Source of the DNA: CAZDRI01 sp964508055 | GTDB taxonomy: Bacteria; Pseudomonadota; Gammaproteobacteria; PS1; Pseudothioglobaceae | Direction of reading: 5' to 3' | Assembly: GCA_964508055.1 (NCBI GenBank) | Contig: CAZDRI010000029.1 | Location: 1-19,601 of the forward strand | Length of the DNA: 19,601 nucleotides | Shown here: positions 14,967 to 19,601 of the stretch, piece by piece | How the letters are laid out: every line of letters starts with the position of its first letter | Position numbering within the stretch: the stretch's first letter is position 1 | Made by a program: the position numbers and the translations under genes | Notes under the pieces: generated by a model | The model's database searches: none | What the model saw: the letters and a program-made list of their open reading frames with translations, nothing else | What the model was told of the DNA's origin: nothing

Positions 14967-15278
14967 TTATTTACTTATTTTATTTATTTTAATTTTTGAA
15001 AATAATTGACGATGCCCTTGTTTTGTCATTGAGTGTTTGCGTCTTCTAAATTTTATGATATTGATTTTTTTATCCTTACCATGTTTTTCTACTGTGGCAG
15101 ATACTTTTGCCTTTTTTATTATAGGAGTTCCAACTTCTATTTTTTTGCCATCATTTAATAGTAACACTTCATCAAAGACTACTTCTTTACCAGCATCAAC
15201 AGTTAATTTTTCTACTTTTAGAGTGTCTCCTTCGTTAACTCTATATTGCTTACCACCAGTTTTAATTACTGCGTACAT
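14967..15278 (-). CDS. rplU: 50S ribosomal protein L21
   Basis: L21 binds 23S rRNA in the large subunit. The 103-residue length is exactly typical. MYAVIKTGGKQYRV at the start and the basic FRRRKHSMTKQGHRQ segment near the C-terminus identify it. It is the first gene of rplU-rpmA and is divergent from ppiB, with 74 bases between the two starts that must contain both promoters. Confidence 0.98.
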   Translation of the reverse strand: MYAVIKTGGKQYRVNEGDTLKVEKLTVDAGKEVVFDEVLLLNDGKKIEVGTPIIKKAKVSATVEKHGKDKKINIIKFRRRKHSMTKQGHRQLFSKIKINKISK

Positions 15279-15352
15279 CTAAATCCTTAAAATAATAATA
15301 TAAAACTTGGTAATTTTATACTAAAATTCTAACTTTTAAAAGGAAAGTTTAT

Positions 15353-15844
15353 ATGATTATTATACAAACTAATATGGGCAATATTGAATTAGAGCTTTTT
15401 GAGGATAAAGCACCAATCACCACAAAAAATTTTATTAATTATATTAATGCTGGTTTTTATGATGGCACGATTTTTCATAGAGTTATTGATAATTTTATGA
15501 TTCAAGGTGGGGGATTTGATGAAAATATGAACCAAAAGCCAACTAATGCAGCAATTAAAAATGAAGCTGATAATAATATTAGTAATGATAAATACACCAT
15601 AGCTATGGCAAGAACAACGGACCCTGATTCAGCATCTTCACAGTTTTTTATTAATGTAAAAGATAATAATTTCCTAAATCATAGAGCAAAAACTATGGAT
15701 GGTTGGGGTTATTGTGTTTTTGGTAAAGTCTCTAAAGGAGAAGATGTAGTTGATAAAATTAAAGAAGTAGCTACAACTTCAAAATTTGGTCATGACGATG
15801 TTCCTGTTAATAATGTAGTGATTATAAAAGCAAGTATTTCATAA
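15353..15844 (+). CDS. ppiB: Cyclophilin-type peptidyl-prolyl cis-trans isomerase B
   Basis: It catalyses cis-trans isomerisation of proline peptide bonds during folding; with no signal peptide it should be cytosolic. The 163-residue protein has FHRVIDNFMIQGGG (catalytic arginine region), SSQFFINVKDN and GYCVFGKV, the cyclophilin core. AAGGAAA lies about six bases before ATG 15353. It sits seven bases upstream of lpxH, an arrangement shared with E. coli ppiB-lpxH. Confidence 0.95.
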   Translation: MIIIQTNMGNIELELFEDKAPITTKNFINYINAGFYDGTIFHRVIDNFMIQGGGFDENMNQKPTNAAIKNEADNNISNDKYTIAMARTTDPDSASSQFFINVKDNNFLNHRAKTMDGWGYCVFGKVSKGEDVVDKIKEVATTSKFGHDDVPVNNVVIIKASIS

Positions 15845-15851
15845 TTATAAG

Positions 15852-16559
15852 ATGGCTTTTAGTTTATTTATTTCTGATCTTCACTTAGATTCTAAAAGTA
15901 GATTAGAAATTAATAATTTTATAAAATTTTGTAATAATCCAAATACTCAAAAAGCTGATAATTTATTTATATTGGGTGATTTTTTTGAAAGTTATTTAGG
16001 AGATGATATTTCTTTAGCATATTATGCAGAAGTTATCACTTTATTAAAAAAATTAGCTAAAAAAGTTCCAACATTTATCATCAAAGGTAATAGGGATTTT
16101 TTATTAGCTAATGATTTTGAAAAAGCAAGTGGAGTTAAAATTATCCCAGAGCCTTATTTACTTAATTTATACAATAAAAAATATCTATTAATGCATGGTG
16201 ATAGCTTATGTACTGATGATGTTGAATATCAACAATTTAGAAAAAATATAAGAGATGAAAATAATATAAAAGAATATTTTAAAAAATCAAAGACTGAGAG
16301 AATAGCAATAGCAAAAAATTTGCGTGAAAATAGCAAAAAAACAAATAAAAACAAACCTCATGAAATAATGGATGTTAATAAAAAAACTGTAGCTGAATTA
16401 ATGAGTAAATATCCAAATACTACATTAATTCATGGTCATACTCATAGACAAAATATTCATAATAATATTAATTATCAAAGAATTGTCTTAGGTGATTGGC
16501 ATAAAGATAAAATAAGTGTATTAACAATAACTAATAATAACGATATTAGTTTTAACTAG
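15852..16559 (+). CDS. lpxH: UDP-2,3-diacylglucosamine diphosphatase
   Basis: LpxH cleaves UDP-2,3-diacylglucosamine to lipid X and UMP, the fourth step of lipid A synthesis at the inner membrane surface. The calcineurin-like metal ligands are all visible: FISDLHLD (D9, H11), GDFFE (D43), GNRDF (N80), LMHGD, and HGHTHR near residue 195. Its 235 residues are close to E. coli LpxH (240). Its presence implies an outer membrane with lipopolysaccharide. It lies in a likely operon ppiB-lpxH-dut with short gaps. Confidence 0.94.
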   Translation: MAFSLFISDLHLDSKSRLEINNFIKFCNNPNTQKADNLFILGDFFESYLGDDISLAYYAEVITLLKKLAKKVPTFIIKGNRDFLLANDFEKASGVKIIPEPYLLNLYNKKYLLMHGDSLCTDDVEYQQFRKNIRDENNIKEYFKKSKTERIAIAKNLRENSKKTNKNKPHEIMDVNKKTVAELMSKYPNTTLIHGHTHRQNIHNNINYQRIVLGDWHKDKISVLTITNNNDISFN

Positions 16560-16574
16560 GATGGAGTTTTATAA

Positions 16575-17027
16575 ATGAAAAATATAGAAGTAAAAATATT
16601 AGATGATAGAATAAATAAAAATTTCCCATTACCACAGTATGAAACACACGGTTCAGCTGGTATGGACTTAAAAGCTATGCTTGATAAGGATACTATAATA
16701 AAAGCAGGTGAGACAAGATTAATACCCACTGGCATAGCTGTTAATATGGGAGATGATAATATCTGTGCAACAATCCTACCTCGTTCAGGGCTTGGGCATA
16801 AAAATGGAATTGTGCTTGGTAATTTAGTTGGTTTAATTGATTCTGATTATCAAGGACAAATATTTGTCTCAATTTGGAATAGAAGTAATGATGATTTTGT
16901 AATTAAAATAGGTGATAGAATCGCTCAATTAGTATTTTTACCAGTTATAAAAGCTAAATTTGAAGTAGTAGCTGAATTTCATGAAACCCATAGGGGAGAA
17001 GGAGGTTTTGGCTCAACTGGGAGTTAA
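16575..17027 (+). CDS. dut: dUTP pyrophosphatase
   Basis: The enzyme converts dUTP to dUMP, limiting uracil in DNA and supplying thymidylate synthesis. All five trimeric dUTPase motifs can be seen in order: HGSAGMDLKA, PRSGLGHKNG, GLIDSDYQGQI with the uracil-stacking tyrosine, RIAQLVF, and the C-terminal P-loop-like RGEGGFGSTG. The 150-residue length is typical of the bacterial enzyme. A ribosome site (GGATGGAG) precedes ATG 16575. It is the last gene of the ppiB-lpxH-dut run and converges on tag. Confidence 0.97.
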   Translation: MKNIEVKILDDRINKNFPLPQYETHGSAGMDLKAMLDKDTIIKAGETRLIPTGIAVNMGDDNICATILPRSGLGHKNGIVLGNLVGLIDSDYQGQIFVSIWNRSNDDFVIKIGDRIAQLVFLPVIKAKFEVVAEFHETHRGEGGFGSTGS

Positions 17028-17031
17028 AAAT

Positions 17032-17595
17032 TTACTTATCACATAATTTATGACAAAAACAAGTTGTTAGATGGTCGTTTACCATTCCAGTTGCTTGCAT
17101 AAAAGCATAGCAAATAGTTGAGCCAACAAATTTAAAGCCTCTTTTTTTTAAGTCTTTACTCATCAAATCTGATTCTTTTGTATTAGCAGGAACTTCAGCT
17201 ATTTCTTTAAACTTATTTTGAATTGGCTTATAGTTAACAAATGACCATATATATTTATCAAAATTACCAAATTCTTGGACTACATCTAAAAAAGCCTTAG
17301 CATTAGTAACAGTGGAATTTATTTTAAGTTTATTTCTTATTATTTCAGGGTTTTGTAATAACTCAGCTATTTTAGCTGGAGAGTAGTTAGCAATTTTTTT
17401 GACATCAAAATTATCAAAAGATTTTCTATAACCTACACGCTTTTTTAAAATAGTAGTCCAGCTAAGACCAGCCTGAGCTCCCTCAAGAGTTAGAAATTCA
17501 AATAATAATCTATCATCATGGACTTCTCTACCCCATTCCTCATCATGATATTTTTTATCTAAATCACTTATATTTGCCCAAACACATCTTTGCAT
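17032..17595 (-). CDS. tag: DNA-3-methyladenine glycosylase I
   Basis: Tag removes 3-methyladenine from alkylated DNA to start base-excision repair. The protein has exactly the E. coli length of 187 residues. The zinc ligands C4 and H17 lie in MQRCVWAN and KKYHDEEWG, with the other two in the C-terminal DHLTTCFCHKLC. The helix EGAQAGLSWTTILKKR is the base-binding part, and VGSTICYAFMQATGMVNDH is conserved. The first 26 codons and the upstream region are duplicated at 17743-17979 behind a REP pair; this copy looks complete and functional. Confidence 0.96.
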   Translation of the reverse strand: MQRCVWANISDLDKKYHDEEWGREVHDDRLLFEFLTLEGAQAGLSWTTILKKRVGYRKSFDNFDVKKIANYSPAKIAELLQNPEIIRNKLKINSTVTNAKAFLDVVQEFGNFDKYIWSFVNYKPIQNKFKEIAEVPANTKESDLMSKDLKKRGFKFVGSTICYAFMQATGMVNDHLTTCFCHKLCDK

Positions 17596-17653
17596 TTTTT
17601 ATATTTTGAATATAACATCAACATAAGGTTAGTTCCATTTATGATTTTAACAT
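17518..17653. repeat. Direct repeat of about 136 bp (tag 5' end), copy 1
   Basis: This copy lies within intact tag and its upstream sequence. It matches 17743-17810 plus 17911-17979, with one substitution in the first part (17530 A against 17755 G) and a few changes near the far end. It ends where the first CGTTCCCAAGC palindrome begins. Confidence 0.88.
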
Positions 17654-17658
17654 CAACT

Positions 17659-17684
17659 CGTTCCCAAGCTCCTGCTTGGGAACG
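17659..17684. repeat. REP-type palindrome CGTTCCCAAGC-TCCT-GCTTGGGAACG (copy 1)
   Basis: Two perfect 11-bp arms surround a 4-base loop. This palindrome type is widespread between genes in several bacteria. It is paired with an opposite-facing copy 27 bases downstream, giving a REP-pair layout. Confidence 0.85.
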
Positions 17685-17711
17685 AAAGGATATAATTGCT
17701 TACTAAGCACG

Positions 17712-17737
17712 CATTCCCAAGCAGGAGCTTGGGAACG
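17712..17737. repeat. REP-type palindrome (copy 2, inverted loop)
   Basis: CATTCCCAAGC and GCTTGGGAACG flank AGGA, the complement of the TCCT loop of copy 1, so the two face opposite ways. One arm has a single mismatch. It directly precedes the second copy of the tag 5' end. Confidence 0.85.
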
Positions 17738-17742
17738 AAAGA

Positions 17743-17979
17743 ATGGACTTCTCTGCCCCATTCCTCATCATGATATTTTTTATCTAAATCACTTATATTT
17801 GCCCAAACACNNNNNNNNNNNNNNNNNNNNNNNNNNNNNNNNNNNNNNNNNNNNNNNNNNNNNNNNNNNNNNNNNNNNNNNNNNNNNNNNNNNNNNNNNN
17901 NNNNNNNNNNATCTTTGCATTTTTTATATTTTGAATATAACATCAACATAAGGTTATGTTTCATTTATGATTTTAACAT
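17743..17979 (-). pseudogene. Duplicated tag 5' fragment, interrupted by an assembly gap (direct repeat copy 2)
   Basis: Read on the - strand this copy repeats the tag upstream region, the ATG (17918-17920) and the first codons up to EEWGREVH, then passes into REP sequence (SFVPKLLLGN). It cannot encode a glycosylase. A run of 100 Ns (17811-17910) interrupts it exactly between bases that are adjacent in copy 1 (CAAACAC/ATCTTTGC), so the real gap may be zero. It could be a true tandem duplication or a scaffolding artefact. Confidence 0.75.
17811..17910. other. Assembly gap of 100 Ns
   Basis: Exactly 100 ambiguous bases, the common placeholder for a gap of unknown size. Nothing can be annotated inside it. 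Confidence 0.98.
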
Positions 17980-18581
17980 TATGGACTGTTAACTAGGGAA
18001 TAAGATATTGTTAGCATTATAAAACCTATACTAAAATCAAAAATTTTCCATGCTTTAGGGTTTTTAAATATCGGTGCTAGTAATCTAGCACCATAGCCAA
18101 GAGAAAAGAAAAATATAAATGAGGCAAGTATTGCCCCAAGTGCAAAATTTAATTGTGATGGTTGATACTTAGTTGATACAGAGCCTAAGAGAATAACTGT
18201 GTCAAGATAAACATGAGGATTGAGCCAAGTAAATGCTAAACAGGTAATTACAGCTTTATATACTGATTTTTGACTATTTTTTTCTAGCTTTAAAGCATGA
18301 TTTTTAGTGATAGAATCTTTAAAGCTTAATAATGCATATAGAAATAAAAATATTGCTCCTCCATAGCGAGCAAATATTTCTATGGAAGGATGTCGCTCCA
18401 CAAAAACACCAAAGCCTGCCACTCCGAGAGAAATTAGTATTCCATCAGATAGTGCACAAACAAAACAAACGATAAATACATGTTGCTTTTTTAGTCCTTG
18501 TTTTAATACAAAAGAATTTTGAGAGCCAATTACTAGGATAAGAGACATTCCAAGTGAAAATCCAGCTAAATATGTTGTCAT
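17979..18581 (-). CDS. argO: LysE/ArgO-type amino-acid exporter
   Basis: This is a small inner-membrane exporter, in the family that removes excess arginine, lysine or toxic analogues. The 200-residue protein shows about six hydrophobic segments. It opens with GFSLGMSLILVIGSQNSFVLKQGL, the family signature, and contains SDGILISLGVAG and TWLNPHVYLDTVILLG. ATG 18581 gives the family's N-terminus. The 3' end lies right at the border of the duplicated tag segment but the reading frame appears complete. The substrate is inferred from family; LysE-like members may differ. No argP-type regulator is adjacent. Confidence 0.88.
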   Translation of the reverse strand: MTTYLAGFSLGMSLILVIGSQNSFVLKQGLKKQHVFIVCFVCALSDGILISLGVAGFGVFVERHPSIEIFARYGGAIFLFLYALLSFKDSITKNHALKLEKNSQKSVYKAVITCLAFTWLNPHVYLDTVILLGSVSTKYQPSQLNFALGAILASFIFFFSLGYGARLLAPIFKNPKAWKIFDFSIGFIMLTISYSLVNSP

Positions 18582-18640
18582 TAATTGTTTTGCCTTATTT
18601 AATTTGTTTTTAGGTTTAGACGAACTACATTAACATAATT

Positions 18641-18900
18641 TTAATTATTTAGAGGTGGTTTTGATAGTAAATATCCTACAAGTTCAGAAAAACCCATTCT
18701 TTTTGAATTTTATTATTTTTAAAATAAGAAACAACAATTTCATTCCATCTTATTTTTTGTCCAGTTGCTAGTATTCCCATTAATTTTGCTTTGTGTGTGC
18801 CTTTTAAGGTTCTTTGCCAGGTAATAGTGTCTTGTGCTCGGTTAAGAATGTCTATTTTTACAACTTGAATATTAGGAATTGCTAAATGGAGGTTTTTCAA
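18641..18900 (-). pseudogene. SnoaL-like (ester cyclase) protein remnant, truncated and frameshifted
   Basis: The frame from 18900 reads LHLAIPNIQVV, TLKGTHKAKLMGILATGQKI and KIQKEWV, the second half of a SnoaL-like NTF2-fold protein. After EWVF it stops at LNL in the present frame. Adding one T to the TTTTT run near 18690 would restore FSELVGYLLSKPPLNN ending at 18641, as expected for the family C-terminus. The N-terminal half is missing and replaced by a REP palindrome, and the first codon in frame is only a TTG. The family includes polyketide cyclases and many unknown small-molecule enzymes, so no function is assigned. Confidence 0.7.
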
Positions 18901-18902
18901 CT

Positions 18903-18928
18903 CGTTCCAAAGCTTCTGCTTGGGAACG
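18903..18928. repeat. REP-type palindrome (copy 3)
   Basis: CGTTCCAAAGC and GCTTGGGAACG flank TTCT, one mismatch between arms. It sits exactly between the truncated SnoaL-like remnant and the truncated transposase remnant. Confidence 0.8.
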
Positions 18929-18933
18929 AAAAA

Positions 18934-19113
18934 AATGGTATTGAATCATTTTTGGGGTATGCAAAAACTAGGCTAGTAAAGTTTAAAGGCATGGATAAAA
19001 ATATGTTTGAATTACATTTAAAAGAATGTGAATTTAGATTTAATAACAGAGGTAAAAATTTGTATAAAATTTTATTAGAATTTTTTAAAAATGAACCGCT
19101 TAAGTTGTCATGA
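18934..19113 (+). mobile_element. IS1595-family transposase, C-terminal remnant
   Basis: The translation NGIESFLGYAKTRLVKFKGM, then FELHLKECEFRFNNR and LYKILLEFFKNEP, is the C-terminal end of an ISXO2-like (IS1595) DDE transposase, including the E of the catalytic triad region (GIESF). The usual tryptophan in ESFW is changed to leucine. Everything upstream is missing, cut at the REP palindrome. The GTCATGACCCC at the stop codon may be the element's old terminal end. It cannot transpose by itself. Confidence 0.8.
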
Positions 19114-19203
19114 CCCCAGAAAAATTTAAAAAGTCCATTAGATTTATGAATTACCAATTAATACGAATACGCTCTAAGCGTAAAATCCTAGTTTTAGTAC
19201 CTC

Positions 19204-19274
19204 AGGGGCGCTACCTTTTTTATTGAAAAAGTACAATTTAAAAACGACTATGTGAAAAGAGGGTAGCGTCCCCT
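19204..19274. repeat. Inverted repeat AGGGGCGCTACC ... GGTAGCGTCCCCT
   Basis: The arms 19204-19215 and 19262-19274 are complementary apart from one extra base in the right arm. Between them a small TTTTT/AAAAA hairpin occurs. The right arm is followed by TTTTT, so it could end + strand transcripts, but the 46-base loop is long. A small non-autonomous element is the alternative. Confidence 0.5.
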
Positions 19275-19283
19275 TTTTCTCCA

Positions 19284-19487
19284 TTATTTTGTCAATTGTT
19301 TTGATATTTCTATATCTTGTTTTATTAATGAATTGACAGTTGCATTTAATGAAAAATTAGTTTGTTTAATATTTTTCATAAAAAACTGTTTAACATCATC
19401 GTCAAGATAAACAGGTATGTTTAATTTTTCGATTGGTCTATAAAATTTACCTTGTTCTGCGTTTGTAAAGTCATATTCTTTTTTCAT
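19284..19487 (-). CDS. brnA: BrnA-type antitoxin
   Basis: BrnA proteins are ribbon-helix-helix antitoxins that bind BrnT ribonuclease and repress their own operon. The 67-residue product reads MKKEYDFTNAEQGKFYRP, then KLNIPVYLDDDVKQFF and the helix SLNATVNSLIKQDIEI, as in the family. I choose ATG 19487 because AGGTG lies six bases upstream; a GTG at 19496 would overlap that site. Its start overlaps the stop of the upstream brnT remnant by four bases, the normal toxin-antitoxin order. As the toxin looks broken, this may be an orphan antitoxin. Confidence 0.8.
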   Translation of the reverse strand: MKKEYDFTNAEQGKFYRPIEKLNIPVYLDDDVKQFFMKNIKQTNFSLNATVNSLIKQDIEISKQLTK

Positions 19488-19601
19488 ATTGGACACCTTT
19501 TGTAATAAATTTGTTTTTCTTTATTTGTTGCCTTTCTTGCACTAATTAGTTGACCCTTAAAAAATTAGTTATGAGCACAAATACTATTATAAATTTTTAA
19601 G
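19484..19601 (-). pseudogene. brnT: BrnT toxin C-terminal remnant (runs off window, frame broken)
   Basis: On the - strand, codons ending at the TGA of 19484-19486 read QLISARKATNKEKQIYYKR, the signature C-terminal stretch of BrnT (ISARKAT). About 80 bases upstream the frame meets a TAA, and the other two frames also contain stops within the last 37 bases of the window, so a continuous toxin is not possible as sequenced. One of those frames reads VFVLITNFLRV, which could be the preceding BrnT strand after a frameshift. The rest lies beyond the window. Confidence 0.6.

Noticed and set aside
17653..17964. Open frames on both strands running through the N gap
   Set aside because: They are made by REP sequence, the duplicated tag start and ambiguous bases; neither is a gene.
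17659..18928. CRISPR-like repeats
   Set aside because: There are only three palindromic copies, irregular spacing, no equal-length spacers and no cas genes.
18886..19157. Chimeric frames starting in the third REP palindrome
   Set aside because: The + frame is a REP prefix fused to a transposase tail and is annotated only as an IS remnant; the - frame is its antisense shadow.

Overview
The window looks like the chromosome of a strongly AT-rich bacterium, most likely a gammaproteobacterium. The support is the ppiB-lpxH pair (the E. coli neighbour order), a YceF-type Maf protein, the LpxH lipid A enzyme and an ArgO/LysE exporter. Many small repeats, broken genes and defence genes sit among intact housekeeping genes. 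That pattern suits a host-associated or recently reduced lineage such as the sulfur-oxidising SUP05/Thioglobus symbionts, but this placement is inference; there is no rRNA or other marker gene here to test it.

Layout. (1) 1-5978: the catalytic half of a Fic (AMPylation) gene on the + strand, the maf(yceF)-mfd operon, a gene-free stretch with a REP-like palindrome and hairpins, then the N-terminal half of a Fic gene on the - strand. A 63-bp inverted repeat carrying a 28-bp palindrome lies at both ends of this segment. (2) 5979-10164: folA, leuS and a secreted protein joining a hydrolase-like domain to a TlpA-type thioredoxin, with overlapping or nearly overlapping genes. (3) 10227-12928: a restriction-modification module of two adenine/cytosine-type DNA methyltransferases, an HNH endonuclease with two Cys4 clusters, and a small Cro/CI-type regulator. 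(4) 12952-17595: fabD-fabG and rplU-rpmA on the - strand, ppiB-lpxH-dut on the + strand, then tag on the - strand. (5) 17596-19601: a disturbed region with a duplicated tag 5' end interrupted by a 100-N assembly gap, three CGTTCCCAAGC-type palindromes, an ArgO/LysE exporter, a frameshifted SnoaL-like remnant, an IS1595-type transposase remnant, and a brnA antitoxin with a broken brnT toxin at the window edge.

How the genes work together. The housekeeping part covers transcription-coupled repair (mfd), nucleotide-pool cleaning (maf, dut), base-excision repair (tag), folate (folA), leucyl-tRNA charging (leuS), fatty-acid initiation (fabD, fabG), ribosomal proteins L21 and L27, protein folding (ppiB) and lipid A synthesis (lpxH). 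The accessory part is restriction-modification plus decaying toxin and mobile genes. I see no complete unknown system. The best candidates for novelty are the two-methylase/HNH restriction module with its 19-bp palindromic operator candidate, the split Fic locus with its inverted repeats, and the hydrolase-thioredoxin fusion.
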